Notes: generated by a model not told the origin, from the letters alone. Positions 45,750 through 56,465 are shown, numbered from the stretch's first letter. The stretch: DNA of 64,000 nt from Geminicoccaceae bacterium (GCA_025062095.1 JANXAZ010000016.1:1-64000); one strand, 5' to 3'. Made by a program: numbers and translations.

Positions 45750-47138
45750 TCAGCCGGCGTGGCGGAGATGGAAGCTCTTGGGGCGCGTGAGATGCTCGAA
45801 GGCGAGCCGCGAGAGCGCCACGCCGCGGCCGCTGTCCTTGACGCCCACCCAGGCGAGTTCGGGATCGAGGTAATCGCAGCGGTTCATGAACACGGTCCCC
45901 GTCTCGAGCCGCTCGCCGATGCGGATCGCGGCTTCGAGATCACGCGTGAAGACGGCCGCGGTCAGGCCGTAGCTGCTGTCGTTCATGAGCGCGATCGCCT
46001 CTTCGTCCGAGCGCACCTTCATGACGCCCACGATCGGGGCGAAGCTCTCCTCGCGCATCACCCGCATGCCGTGATCGACATCGACGAGACATTGCGGTGC
46101 CATGTAGGCCGACCCCGGAGCCTCGCGCGGGAAGCGGCGGGGATCGATGAGCGCCCGCGCCCCCGCGCGTACCGCCTCCGCCACTTGCGCGCGGGCGAAA
46201 TCCGCGGCCTGCGGCCGCACCATCGGCCCGAGGGTGGTCGAGGGCAGAAGCGGATCGTCGAGGACGTAGCGCGAGGCGAGCTCGACATAGCCCTGCACGA
46301 AGTCCTCGAAGAGCTTCTCGTGCACGTAGATGCGCTCGATGGCGCAGCAGGACTGTCCGGCGTTGAAGCAGGCGCCGTCGACGAGCGTCTCGACCGCCCG
46401 CTCGAGGTCGGCATCGGCCCGCACATAGGCCGGATCCTTGCCCCCGAGCTCGAGCGCGAGACCACAGAAGCTCTCGCCCGCCGCCCGCTGCACGGCCCGG
46501 CCGCCGCGCACCGAGCCCGTGAACACCGCGTGGTCGACGAGCCCTTCGGCGAGAAGCGCGGCCGTGAGCTCGTGGTCCATGTGCAGATGCTGGAACACGC
46601 CTTCCGGCAGCCCGGCCGCGTCCATCGCTTCCTGGAAGCGCTCGGCGCACAGCGGCGTCTGATGGGAGTGCTTGAGGAGCACGCAATTCCCCGCCGCGAG
46701 CGCCGGCACGATCGCGTTGACGGCGGTCAGATAGGGATAGTTCCAGGGCGCGACGACGAGCACGAGCCCCAGGGGCTCGCGCCGCATGAAGCGGGTGAAA
46801 CCGGGCTTGTCGGGCACGCGCACGGTTTCGAGCGCTTCCGGAGCCAGGGCGAGCATGGTGCGCGCCCGCTCTTCGAGCCCGCGCAGCTCGCCCGGGCTGT
46901 GGGCGATCGGCCGCCCCATCTGAAGCGTGATCTCGCGCGCGATCTCCTCGCGCCGGGCCAGCATGTGGTCGATCGCCCGGTGCAAGAGCTCCACCCGTTC
47001 TTCCACCGGCCGCACGCGCCACGCGGGAAGCGCGCGCCGCGCCCGGTGCACCGCGGCTTCCACCGCGGCGCGGTCGGCGAGCGGGCGCTCGACCACGATC
47101 CGGCCGTCGATCGGGGACACGGTGCGCAAGACGCTCAT
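45750..47138 (-). CDS. Aldehyde dehydrogenase family protein
   Basis: 462 residues. NAD(P) binding 'VVAPWNYPYLTAVNAIVPALAAGN', active-site Glu in 'LALELGGKDPAYV', nucleophilic Cys in 'NAGQSCCAIERIYV' and 'EESFAPIVGVMKV' are intact. The N-terminus 'SPIDGRIVVERPLAD' and the C-terminal 'DSGRGVALSRLAFEHLTRPKS' place it in the broad succinate-semialdehyde/betaine-aldehyde-like ALDHs without a clear subfamily. Divergent from the TehA-like channel gene; the shared gap carries an AT-rich palindrome. Confidence 0.93.
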   Translation of the reverse strand: MSVLRTVSPIDGRIVVERPLADRAAVEAAVHRARRALPAWRVRPVEERVELLHRAIDHMLARREEIAREITLQMGRPIAHSPGELRGLEERARTMLALAPEALETVRVPDKPGFTRFMRREPLGLVLVVAPWNYPYLTAVNAIVPALAAGNCVLLKHSHQTPLCAERFQEAMDAAGLPEGVFQHLHMDHELTAALLAEGLVDHAVFTGSVRGGRAVQRAAGESFCGLALELGGKDPAYVRADADLERAVETLVDGACFNAGQSCCAIERIYVHEKLFEDFVQGYVELASRYVLDDPLLPSTTLGPMVRPQAADFARAQVAEAVRAGARALIDPRRFPREAPGSAYMAPQCLVDVDHGMRVMREESFAPIVGVMKVRSDEEAIALMNDSSYGLTAAVFTRDLEAAIRIGERLETGTVFMNRCDYLDPELAWVGVKDSGRGVALSRLAFEHLTRPKSFHLRHAG

Positions 47139-47224
47139 GTCGGCTCCTCCTCGCTCGCGGATGCGGGTCTACTGCGCGCCGTCGCCGCGGGCGAGGGCCC
47201 TCGGTGCCACGGGACAGCACATTA

Positions 47225-47249
47225 GACGGACCTTATATAAACGTCCGTC
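47225..47249. promoter_or_regulatory. AT-cored palindrome in divergent promoter region
   Basis: GACGGAC and GTCCGTC, perfect 7-bp arms, flank an 11-nt AT-rich core (CTTATATAAAC) that stands out in this GC-rich sequence. The core contains TATAAA (47236-47241), a good -10 box for the channel gene at 47287, with GGGACA 19 bp upstream as a possible -35. The layout is that of a dimeric repressor (TetR-like) operator covering a promoter. Confidence 0.6.
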
Positions 47250-47286
47250 GGCGTCCGAGATCGCCGACGATCGCGGGAGGACGAGA

Positions 47287-48273
47287 ATGCAGGCAGCGAA
47301 CCGAACGGCCCGACCGAGCGCACTCGAGGGGCTCGCCCACCTGCCGGTGGGCGTGTTCGCGACCGTGATGGGGATGGCCGGTCTCACCCTGGCCACCGAG
47401 CGGATGGCGCACGGCCTTCCCGCCCTCGCCCCGCTCGCGTTCGTCTCGATGTTCCTCACGGCGCTCCTCTTCCTCGCCCTGATCGGCGTTTACGGGCTCA
47501 AGTTCGTGCATCATCGCGAGGCGGTGCTCGCCGAGTGGCGGCATCCCGTGCGGCTGGCGTTCTTCCCGGCGATCACGATCGGCCTTCTCCTCGTCGCCAC
47601 CGCGCTCGCCCCGCGCGTCCCCGCCGTCGCCGAGCCCCTCTGGCTCGCGGGGGCGCTCGCGCATCTCGTCCTCATGCTCGCGGTGGTGAAGGCCTGGATC
47701 GAGATGCAGCATTTCGAGCCGCCGCATCTCAACCCGGCCTGGTTCATCCCGGCGGTGGGAAACGTGCTCGTGCCGATCGCGGGCGTGCCTTTCGGCTGGG
47801 TCGAGTTGTCCTGGTTCTTCTTCGGGGTCGGGCTGTTGTTCTGGCTCGTGCTCTTGACGCTCGTGTTCAACCGCTTGATTTTCCACCAACCCTTGCCCGC
47901 GCGGCTGTCGCCCACTTTCTGCATCCTGATCGCCCCGCCCGCGGTGGCCTTTCTCGCCTGGGTCAGGCTCGCGGGGGAAGTCGGTGCCTTCGGCCGCGTC
48001 CTCTTCGCCGGGGCGGTGCTCTTTTTCCTTCTCCTGCTCGTCCAGGCACCCAAGCTTCTGCGCCTGCCTTGGGCGCTGAGCTTCTGGGCCTATTCGTTCC
48101 CCCTCGCGGCCTTCACCCTCGCCACTTCGCTCGCCGCCGAGCGCCTCGCCCAGCCCCTTCTTTCGGTGGCGAGCTGGGTTCTCTACGCGCTTCTCGTGCT
48201 CGTCATCGGCGCCCTCGCCGTCCGCACCGTCCGAGGCGCGCTCGCGGGCGAACTCTTCCGGCCGGAAGGGTGA
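47287..48273 (+). CDS. SLAC1/TehA-family anion channel-like membrane protein
   Basis: 328 residues from ATG at 47287 after GGGAGGACGAGA. About ten evenly spaced helices with short loops. The opening 'LAHLPVGVFATVMGMAGLTLA' and the mid-protein 'HLNPAWFIPAVGNVLVPIAG' match the TehA/SLAC1 signature (bacterial 'LxxxPxxxFxxVMGxxGL'). Members include tellurite-resistance TehA and plant SLAC1 anion channels. Ion specificity not predictable; inner membrane. Confidence 0.9.
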   Translation: MQAANRTARPSALEGLAHLPVGVFATVMGMAGLTLATERMAHGLPALAPLAFVSMFLTALLFLALIGVYGLKFVHHREAVLAEWRHPVRLAFFPAITIGLLLVATALAPRVPAVAEPLWLAGALAHLVLMLAVVKAWIEMQHFEPPHLNPAWFIPAVGNVLVPIAGVPFGWVELSWFFFGVGLLFWLVLLTLVFNRLIFHQPLPARLSPTFCILIAPPAVAFLAWVRLAGEVGAFGRVLFAGAVLFFLLLLVQAPKLLRLPWALSFWAYSFPLAAFTLATSLAAERLAQPLLSVASWVLYALLVLVIGALAVRTVRGALAGELFRPEG

Positions 48274-48340
48274 ACGTGCGGCCGTCTTGCCGGCCGCGCC
48301 TCCGCCGCTATGGTCGGAGGCCGCGAAGGGAGGGCAGGGG

Positions 48341-49774
48341 ATGCTGCACAAGAACCTGATCGGCGGCGAGTGGGTCGAGGGCGTGGGGGTGACCAGGAAC
48401 ATCAACCCCTCGAACACCGACGACGTCGTGGGCGAATACGCCCAGGCCGACGCCGCCCAGGTCGAGGCCGCGATCGCCGAGGCGCGGGCCGCCTTCGCCT
48501 CCTGGTCGGCGACCCCGGTCGAAGCGCGCGCCGACATGCTGGACGCGATCGGCAACGAGATCCTCGCCCGCAAAGAAGAGCTCGGGCGCCTGCTCTCCCG
48601 CGAAGAGGGCAAGCCGCTCGCCGACGGGATCGGCGAGGTCGTCCGCGCCGGCCGGATCTTCAAATTCTTCGCCGCCGAGTGCCTGCGCCTTGCCGGCGAG
48701 ACGATCCCCTCCACCCGCCCCGGCATCCAGGTCGAGATCACCCGCGAACCCGTGGGCGTCGTGGGCCTGATCACCCCCTGGAACTTCCCGGCCGCGATCC
48801 CGGCCTGGAAGATGGCCCCGGCCCTCGCGTACGGGAACACGGTGGTCTTGAAGCCGGCCGAGCTCTGCCCGGGCTCGGCCTGGGCGATCGTCGAGATCTG
48901 CGCGCGCAACCTGCCCAAAGGCGTCGTCAATCTGGTCATGGGCAAGGGCTCGGTGGTGGGCGAGGCGCTCGCCTCTTCCCCGCACCTCGATGCCCTGAGC
49001 TTCACGGGCTCGGTCGAAGTCGGCCGACACCTCGCCGAAGTCTGTGCCAAGACGATGAAGAAGTGCCAGCTCGAGATGGGCGGCAAGAACCCCCTCGTGG
49101 TGCTGGATGACGCCGATCTCGAGGTCGCGGTCAATTGCGCGATCCAGGGCGCCTTCTATCAGACGGGCCAGCGCTGCACGGCCTCCTCGCGCCTCGTCGT
49201 CACCGAGGCCATCCACGATCGGTTCGTGAGCGCGATGATCGAGGCGATGGTCAAGCTCGTGGTCGACGACGCCTTGAAGCCCGGGACCCAGATCGGGCCG
49301 GTGGTCGACCAGCGCCAGCTCGACCAGGACCTCATGTACATCGAGATCGGCAAGCAGGAGGGGGCGCGGCTCGCCTGCGGCGGCGAGCTCCTCACCCGCG
49401 CCACTCCCGGCTTCTACTTGCAGCCCGCGCTGTTCACCGACACCACACCGGAGATGCGGATCAACCGCGAGGAGATCTTCGGGCCCGTGGCCTCGGTGAT
49501 CCGGGTCAAGGACTACGAGGAAGCCCTGGCGGTGGCCAACGACACGCCTTACGGCCTGTCTTCGGGCATCTGCACGCGGTCCTTGAAGTACGCGCAGCAC
49601 TTCAAGCGCCACGCCCAGGCCGGATTGGTCATGGTCAACCTGCCCACCGCCGGCGTCGACTACCACGTGCCCTTCGGCGGGCGCAAAGCGAGCTCCTACG
49701 GACCGCGCGAGCAGGGGCGGTACGCGCTCGAGTTCTACACGACGGTGAAGACGGCGTACGTCCTGCCCGTCTGA
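48341..49774 (+). CDS. Alpha-ketoglutaric semialdehyde dehydrogenase-like ALDH
   Basis: 477 residues from ATG at 48341 with GGGAGGGCAGGGG just upstream. 'GLITPWNFPAAIPAWKMAPALAYGN', active Glu 'QLEMGGKNPLVVL' and Cys 'QTGQRCTASSRLVV' are intact. The C-terminal 'AGVDYHVPFGGRKASSYGPREQG' is characteristic of ketoglutarate-semialdehyde (2,5-dioxovalerate) dehydrogenases, which finish the oxidative breakdown of pentoses, hexaric acids and hydroxyproline to 2-oxoglutarate. 31 nt ahead of a complete TRAP transporter, implying that the imported acid feeds this step. Confidence 0.9.
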   Translation: MLHKNLIGGEWVEGVGVTRNINPSNTDDVVGEYAQADAAQVEAAIAEARAAFASWSATPVEARADMLDAIGNEILARKEELGRLLSREEGKPLADGIGEVVRAGRIFKFFAAECLRLAGETIPSTRPGIQVEITREPVGVVGLITPWNFPAAIPAWKMAPALAYGNTVVLKPAELCPGSAWAIVEICARNLPKGVVNLVMGKGSVVGEALASSPHLDALSFTGSVEVGRHLAEVCAKTMKKCQLEMGGKNPLVVLDDADLEVAVNCAIQGAFYQTGQRCTASSRLVVTEAIHDRFVSAMIEAMVKLVVDDALKPGTQIGPVVDQRQLDQDLMYIEIGKQEGARLACGGELLTRATPGFYLQPALFTDTTPEMRINREEIFGPVASVIRVKDYEEALAVANDTPYGLSSGICTRSLKYAQHFKRHAQAGLVMVNLPTAGVDYHVPFGGRKASSYGPREQGRYALEFYTTVKTAYVLPV

Positions 49775-49805
49775 TCGGCTCGCGGACCCGCTCTCCCGAC
49801 GCTCC

Positions 49806-50333
49806 GTGCCGTCCGTTCTGATCCGCTACGTGCGCCTGGTCGATGCGCTCAACCGCACCGTCGGGCGCGTCCTGATCTGGACGATCTTCGTCTTCCTGGT
49901 CCTGCTCCTTTACGCGTCGTTCTCGCGCACGGTCTTGCGGGTGCCGCTCGTCTGGTCGGTGGAGACGGCGCAGTTCCTGTTGGCCGCCTATTTCCTTCTC
50001 GGTGGCGGCTGGTCGCTGAAAGCGGATGCGCACGTGCGCATGGATCTCCTCTATGCGCGGTGGAGCCCGCGCACCCGCGCCTTCGCCGATTCGCTCACCG
50101 CCTTCTGTCTCTTCTTCTATCTCGCGGTGATGCTCTTGGGCGGGATTTCCAGTACCCATTACGCGATCGTTTACGATCAGCGCAACTATTCCGCCTGGGC
50201 ACCGCCCCTGGCGCCGATCAAGATCGTCATGGTCATCGGTCTGGTGTTGATCTTCCTGCAGGCCACCGCGCTGTTCGTCCGCGATCTCGCTCGCTGGCGC
50301 GGCCGGCCCTTGCCCGAGGACGACGCCGCGTGA
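49806..50333 (+). CDS. dctQ: TRAP transporter small permease (DctQ)
   Basis: 175 residues, GTG start at 49806. Four helices; 'VWSVETAQFLLAAYFLLGGGWSLKADAHVRMDLLY' region holds the DctQ pattern (E..xxxL...W..hGxxxxxxxHVRVDxxY). Its stop overlaps the dctM GTG start. Forms the membrane module with DctM. Confidence 0.92.
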   Translation: MPSVLIRYVRLVDALNRTVGRVLIWTIFVFLVLLLYASFSRTVLRVPLVWSVETAQFLLAAYFLLGGGWSLKADAHVRMDLLYARWSPRTRAFADSLTAFCLFFYLAVMLLGGISSTHYAIVYDQRNYSAWAPPLAPIKIVMVIGLVLIFLQATALFVRDLARWRGRPLPEDDAA

Positions 50334-51655
50334 GCCACGAACTCGTCGCGCTGCTCATGTTCTCGGGCATGATGCTCATGCTCTTGACGGGTCAGCGGGT
50401 GTTCGCGGCCATCGGCTTCGTGGCCTCGGTCGCGACGCTCGCGCTGTGGGGGACGGGCGGCTTCGAGATCCCGTTCAACGCGGCGATCCAGGTCATGAAC
50501 TGGTACGCTCTCGTCACCCTGCCCTTGTTCGTGCTCATGGGCTACGTCTTGGCCGGCTCCGGCCTCGCCGACGATCTCTACCGCATGGTCCACGTCTGGT
50601 CGGGCGGGGTGCGGGGCGGCCTCGCCATCGGCACGATCGTGCTCATGGTCCTGATCGCGGCGATCAACGGCCTTTCCGTGGCCGGCCTCGCGATCGGCGC
50701 CACGATCGCGCTGCCCGCCATGCTCCGCCGCGGCTACGACAAGCTCATGGTCACGGGCGTGATCCAGGCGGGCAGCACGCTCGGCATCCTCATTCCGCCC
50801 TCGGTCGTGCTCGTGCTCTACGGCATGATCGCCCGCCAGCCGGTCGGCCATCTGTGGCTGGCCGGACTCTTCCCCGGCCTGCTCATGGCCGGCTTGTTCG
50901 TTCTCTACATCCTGGTGCGCTGCCGGCTGCAACCGCATCTCGGGCCGCCCCTTCCGCCCGAGGAACGGGCCGCGATCCCCTGGCGCGAGAAGATCTCCTT
51001 GTTGCGCGCGGGCATCGTCCCCTTGCTCATCTTCGCGCTCATGATCGGGCTCTTCGTGAGGGGCGTCACGAGCCTGGTCGAGAGCGCAGCGGTGGGCGCG
51101 CTCGCCTCCCTTCTCGTCGCGGCCTTCAAGGGCAAGGTGACGCTCGCCTTCCTCGAGGACTGCGCCAAGAAGACCCTCGCCGTCTCCTGCATGTTCTTGT
51201 GGATCATCACGGCCGCGCTCGCCTTCGGGGCGGTCTTCGACGGGCTCGGTGCCGTCAAAGCGATCGAGCGGCTCTTCCTGGGGCAGCTGAACCTCGAGCC
51301 CTGGCAGGTCCTGGTCTTGATGCAGCTGTCGTTTCTGATCCTCGGGACCTTCCTCGACGATACGGCGATGCTCGTGATCGTCGCCCCGCTCTACATTCCG
51401 CTCGTGCGCAAGCTCGGCTTCGATCCGATCTGGTACGGCGTGCTCTACACGATCACCTGCCAGATCGCCTATCTCACGCCGCCTTTCGGCTACAATCTCT
51501 TCCTCATGCGGGCGATGGCCCCGCCCGAGATCACGCTCACCGACATCTATCGGTCGGCGGCGCCCTTCGTCGCGATCATGATCCTCACCCTCGTGATCGT
51601 CGGGCTCTTCCCGCAGATCGCGCTCTGGCTCCCCAAGCTCGTCTACGGACGCTGA
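50330..51655 (+). CDS. dctM: TRAP transporter large permease (DctM)
   Basis: 441 residues from a GTG at 50330 that overlaps the dctQ stop (GTGA). Twelve or so helices; signatures 'WYALVTLPLFVLMGYVLAGSGLADDLY', 'GSTLGILIPPSVVLVLYGM' and 'YLTPPFGYNLFLMRA' mark DctM. Sodium-driven carrier that takes the ligand from DctP. Confidence 0.95.
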   Translation: MSHELVALLMFSGMMLMLLTGQRVFAAIGFVASVATLALWGTGGFEIPFNAAIQVMNWYALVTLPLFVLMGYVLAGSGLADDLYRMVHVWSGGVRGGLAIGTIVLMVLIAAINGLSVAGLAIGATIALPAMLRRGYDKLMVTGVIQAGSTLGILIPPSVVLVLYGMIARQPVGHLWLAGLFPGLLMAGLFVLYILVRCRLQPHLGPPLPPEERAAIPWREKISLLRAGIVPLLIFALMIGLFVRGVTSLVESAAVGALASLLVAAFKGKVTLAFLEDCAKKTLAVSCMFLWIITAALAFGAVFDGLGAVKAIERLFLGQLNLEPWQVLVLMQLSFLILGTFLDDTAMLVIVAPLYIPLVRKLGFDPIWYGVLYTITCQIAYLTPPFGYNLFLMRAMAPPEITLTDIYRSAAPFVAIMILTLVIVGLFPQIALWLPKLVYGR

Positions 51656-51754
51656 GCGCGCACGAAAAGCCGGGACGGGGCGGGGATTGGCCGCGACCCG
51701 GTCGCGTGCCAAGTTCCGCCCGGGGGCGGGGCCCCGGCTTCACGGGAGAACGGG

Positions 51755-52804
51755 ATGACCACCAAGCGCGATCTCTTGAAGAGCGCCGGCGCGGCCGCGG
51801 TGGGCGGTGCCGCCGCGCTCGCCGCACCGGCCGTGCTCCGGGCACAGACGCCGATCCGATGGCGCTTGCAGACCTATGCCGGCCCGGCCTTGGCCGAGCA
51901 CGTGATCAAGCCCTCGATCGACGCCTTCAACCGCGCGGCCAAGGGCGAGATGGTGATCGAGCTCTACACCGCGGATCAGCTCGTGCCCCAGAGCGAACTC
52001 TTCCGCGCCGTCCAGCGCGGGACCATCGACGCCGCGCAATCGGACGAGGACTCGATGGCCGCTCCGGTCGACGTCTCGGTGTTCAGCGCCTATTTCCCCT
52101 TCGCCTGTCGCTATTCGCTCGACGTCCCGACCCTCTGGCACTGGTACGGCCTCAAGGAGATCTGGGAAGAGGCCTATCGCGAGGTGCCGGGCGTGACCTG
52201 GCTCTCCACGGGGGCGTGGGATCCCTGCAACATCGCTTCCACCAAACCCATCCGCTCGATCAAGGACTTGCAGGGCCTGCGCCTGTACATGTTCCCCACC
52301 GGCGGCAAGTTCCTGCAACGCTTCGGCGTCGTTCCCGTCTCGCTGCCCTACGAGGACGTCCAGGTCGCCATTCAGACCGGCGAGCTGGACGGCGTGTGCT
52401 GGTCCGGGATCACCGAGGTGTACACGGTGGGATGGGCGGATGTGACCCGATATTATCTCACCAACAACATCTCCGGCGCTTGGGCGGGGTCGTATATCGT
52501 CAACACCGAACGGTGGAACAAGCTCCCGGCGCACCTCAAGGAGCTCTTCAAGCTGTGCATCGACAGCTCGCACTATTACCGGCTGCACTGGTACTGGTGG
52601 GGCGAGGCCCACTACCGCACCAAGGGCGGCAAGCTGGAGCTCACCTCCATTCCCGAATCGGAATGGGCGATCGTCGAGAAAGAGGCGCTCAAGTTCTGGG
52701 ACGAGATCGCCAAACAGAGCCCGCGGACGGCCAAGATCGTCAAGATCCTCAAAGACTATCTCGCGACTATGGAAAAAGCCGGTCCGCCCTACCGCTACGC
52801 CTGA
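51755..52804 (+). CDS. dctP: TRAP transporter substrate-binding protein (DctP)
   Basis: 349 residues. Signal with 'KRDLLKSAGAAAVGGAAALAAPAVLRA' then mature 'RWRLQTYAGP'; the twin basic pair is Lys-Arg, so Tat export is uncertain. 'LQGLRLYMFPTGGKFLQRFG' and 'AIQTGELDGVCWSGI' are DctP/TakP elements; the Arg in 'GLRLYMF' is expected to bind the ligand carboxylate. It resembles 2-oxoacid-binding (TakP-like) members. 99 nt after dctM. Confidence 0.93.
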   Translation: MTTKRDLLKSAGAAAVGGAAALAAPAVLRAQTPIRWRLQTYAGPALAEHVIKPSIDAFNRAAKGEMVIELYTADQLVPQSELFRAVQRGTIDAAQSDEDSMAAPVDVSVFSAYFPFACRYSLDVPTLWHWYGLKEIWEEAYREVPGVTWLSTGAWDPCNIASTKPIRSIKDLQGLRLYMFPTGGKFLQRFGVVPVSLPYEDVQVAIQTGELDGVCWSGITEVYTVGWADVTRYYLTNNISGAWAGSYIVNTERWNKLPAHLKELFKLCIDSSHYYRLHWYWWGEAHYRTKGGKLELTSIPESEWAIVEKEALKFWDEIAKQSPRTAKIVKILKDYLATMEKAGPPYRYA

Positions 52805-52818
52805 CGCGGGCGCGGCGG

Positions 52819-53088
52819 ATGCGGTACCTGGCGGCGGGCGGCGGGCTTCTGCTCGCCGCCTGCGCAGCGAGCCCCGAGCGTCCCGACGGCGGGGCGCTCG
52901 CGGCGATCGCTCTCCCGGTCTTCGTCGCGTTCAAGGCGGCGGGATGCGCCGTCACGATCGCCTTCGCCGCACCGGGGGCGGCGGTGGTGCAGCTCACCGA
53001 CCGGCCCGACCGCGAGCGGCTCGTGGCGGATCTCGAGCGCGGCGTGGCCCACAATTGCGGCGGCCGTTGGACACCGGGCGACTCTTGA
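52819..53088 (+). CDS. Small lipoprotein
   Basis: 89 residues. Lipobox 'LLLAAC' with Cys at about residue 16 marks it as a lipoprotein; aspartate is absent at +2 (Ala), so outer-membrane sorting is expected. A hydrophobic middle (about 28-60, Ala/Val-rich) is followed by 'RPDRERLVADLERGVAHNCGGRW'. 14 nt after dctP and ahead of korA. No family recognised; possibly co-transcribed with the TRAP genes. Confidence 0.7.
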   Translation: MRYLAAGGGLLLAACAASPERPDGGALAAIALPVFVAFKAAGCAVTIAFAAPGAAVVQLTDRPDRERLVADLERGVAHNCGGRWTPGDS

Positions 53089-53182
53089 AACGTCCGTGCC
53101 ATCCTGCCGCGGCGCGCTTCCCTTGCCCGCCGGCCTCGGGGCCACGATCTAGACCGCGGGATGGGCTTCTCCCGAGGTCTCG

Positions 53183-55056
53183 ATGGCCGAACTCGAGACG
53201 CCGCTTTCCGCGGGCGGCGCACCCGCCCGGACGCGGGTACGGCTTTCCAGCGTCGTCGTGCGGCTGTCCGGTGACAGCGGCGACGGCATCCAGGTCGCAG
53301 GCGGTCAGCTCGCGCTCGCGACCGCGCTTTCGGGATCCGATCTCGAGACCTTCCCCGACTTCCCGGCCGAGATCCGCGCGCCCAGCGGCACCACCTACGG
53401 CGTCTCCTCCTTCCAGATCCACATCGCCGATCACCGCGTCCACACGGTCGGCGACCGACCCGACGTGCTCGTCGCCTTCAACCCCGCCGCGCTCAAGGTG
53501 AATCTCCCGGATCTGCGCGAAGGCGCGCTCGTCGTCCTCGATCCCGACAGCTTCGGCCCGCGCGCGTTGGAGCGCGCGCGGTTCGCGGAGGATCCCCGCC
53601 GCGACGGTACGCTTTCCCGTTTCCGCGTCCTCGAGATCCCGATCGAAGCCCTCGCCCGCGGCGCCGCCCGGGGCAGCGGCGTCTCCGCCCGCGAAGCCGG
53701 GCGCACCAAGAACTTCTGGGCTCTGGGTCTCATTTTGTGGATGTACGATCGCGATCCGGCTCCGGTGCGCGCCTGGATCGCGCGGCGTTTCGCGAGCGAT
53801 CCGCGCCTCGCCGCCGCCAACCGCGCCGCTTTCGATGCCGGCTACGCGTTCGGGGAGACGAGCGAGCTCGCGCTTCCGACCTACACGGTGGCGCGCGCGC
53901 CCCTGCCTCCCGGGACCTACCGCACGGTCACCGGGCACGAGGCGCTCGCCTTCGGCCTTCTCGACGGCGCCCGCAACGCCGGGCTCGAGCTCGTCTTCTG
54001 CTCCTATCCGATCACTCCGGCCTCGGGGCTCTTGCATCTTCTCGCCGGCATGCGGGCGTACGGGGTGACGACCTTCCAGGCCGAGGACGAGATCGCCGCC
54101 GTCTGCGCCGCGATCGGGGCCTCCTATGCCGGTGCGATCGGGGTCACGGCGAGCTCGGGACCGGGGATGGCGCTCAAGACCGAGGCTCTCGGCCTGGCGG
54201 TCGCGGCCGAGCTGCCGCTCGTGGTCGTCGACGCCCAGCGTGCCGGCCCCTCCACGGGCATGCCCACCAAGACCGAGCAGTCCGATCTCTTCCAGGCGAT
54301 CTGGGGGCGCAACGGGGAGACCCCGCTCGTCGTGCTCGCCGCCGCGACCCCGGCCGACTGTTTCGCCATGGCGCGCGAGGCGATCCGGATCGCGGTCCAC
54401 CACATGACCCCGGTCGTGCTTTTGACCGACGGCTATCTCGCGAACGCCGCCGAGCCCTGGCGTCTGCCCGCCTTCGCGTCCGAGCCCGAGTTCCCCGTCC
54501 GCTTCCCGAGTCCGGGCGAGAAGACGTCGCCGTGGGCGCGCGACGCGCGCGGGGTGCGGCCCTGGATCCCTCCCGGAACTCCGGGCCTCGCGCACCGCAT
54601 CACCGGCCTCGAGAAGGATTTCGAGACCGGGGCCATCTCCTACGATCCCGCCAATCACGCCCGCATGACCGAGGCGCGCCGGCGCAAGGTCCTCGCGGTC
54701 GCCGACGACATCCCCGAGCAGCGCTGCGAGCAGGGGGAGCCGGGAGCGCGCCTCGCGGTGGTGGGCTGGGGCTCGACCTACGGGCCCATCGCCGATGCGG
54801 TGGCCGAGGTGCGCGCGCGCGGCGGCGACGTGGCCCAGATCCACCTCCGCTATCTCTGGCCTCTGCCGCGCAATCTCGGAGAGCTCCTTTCGAGCTTCGG
54901 GCGGATCCTGGTCCCGGAGATGAACACTGGCCAGCTCGCCGCGCTGTTGCGCGCGTGCTTTCTCGTGCCGGCCGAATCGCTTTCCAAGGTGACCGGTCGG
55001 CCCTTCGCGGTACGCGAGCTCGTGGACGCGATCGAGCGCGGTCTCGGAGAAGCCCC

Positions 55057-55060
<4 letters not shown>
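53183..55060 (+). CDS. korA: 2-oxoacid:acceptor oxidoreductase subunit alpha (gamma-alpha fusion)
   Basis: 625 residues. N-terminal gamma domain (~20-210) with 'LSGDSGDGIQVAGGQLA' and 'FPDFPAEIRAPSGTTYGVSSFQIHI', then the alpha domain with 'FCSYPITPASGLLHLL' (~274, CoA/substrate motif), 'SSGPGMALKTEALGLAVAAELPLV' region and 'GPSTGMPTKTEQSDL'. Typical KorA. With KorB it converts 2-oxoglutarate and CoA to succinyl-CoA using ferredoxin. Stop overlaps the korB GTG start. Confidence 0.95.
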
Positions 55061-56076
<1,016 letters not shown>

Positions 56077-56442
56077 TCAGCTCCCCGCCGCCGCGGGCCG
56101 GGCCACCGGCAACCCGGCGCGGCGCCAGGCCGACATGCCGCCCGCGAGCTCGCGGGCGTCCAGGCCGCGGGCGCGCAGAAGCCGTACCGCCGGCTTCGAG
56201 CGGTGGCCGCTCGCACAGACCGCGACCACCTCGGCCCCGGGCGCGAGGCCGAGCTCGTCGATGCGCCGGGCGAGCTCGTGCACCGGCACGTGACGCGCCC
56301 CGGGGATGGTGCCGCTCGCCACTTCCGCCGCGGTGCGCACGTCGAGGACGAGGGGAGGGCGGGGACCGGCGAGCCGTCGCGCGAGCTCCTCGGCCCCCAC
56401 GGCCGGGACGCGCCCGAAGGGCAACCATCGCCACCAGGACAC
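56077..56442 (-). CDS. Single-domain rhodanese-like protein
   Basis: 121 residues, GTG start at 56442. 'LVLDVRTAAEVASGTIPGARHVP' and the active loop with Cys76 in 'VAVCASGHRSKPAVRLL' define the rhodanese fold; the loop CASGHR is sulfurtransferase-like. N-terminal 'MSWWRWLPFG' is not a full helix, so probably cytosolic. tRNA-Pro lies 23 nt upstream of its start. Confidence 0.92.
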   Translation of the reverse strand: MSWWRWLPFGRVPAVGAEELARRLAGPRPPLVLDVRTAAEVASGTIPGARHVPVHELARRIDELGLAPGAEVVAVCASGHRSKPAVRLLRARGLDARELAGGMSAWRRAGLPVARPAAAGS

Positions 56443-56465
56443 GGGCTCACCGGAAATCGCGGGAA

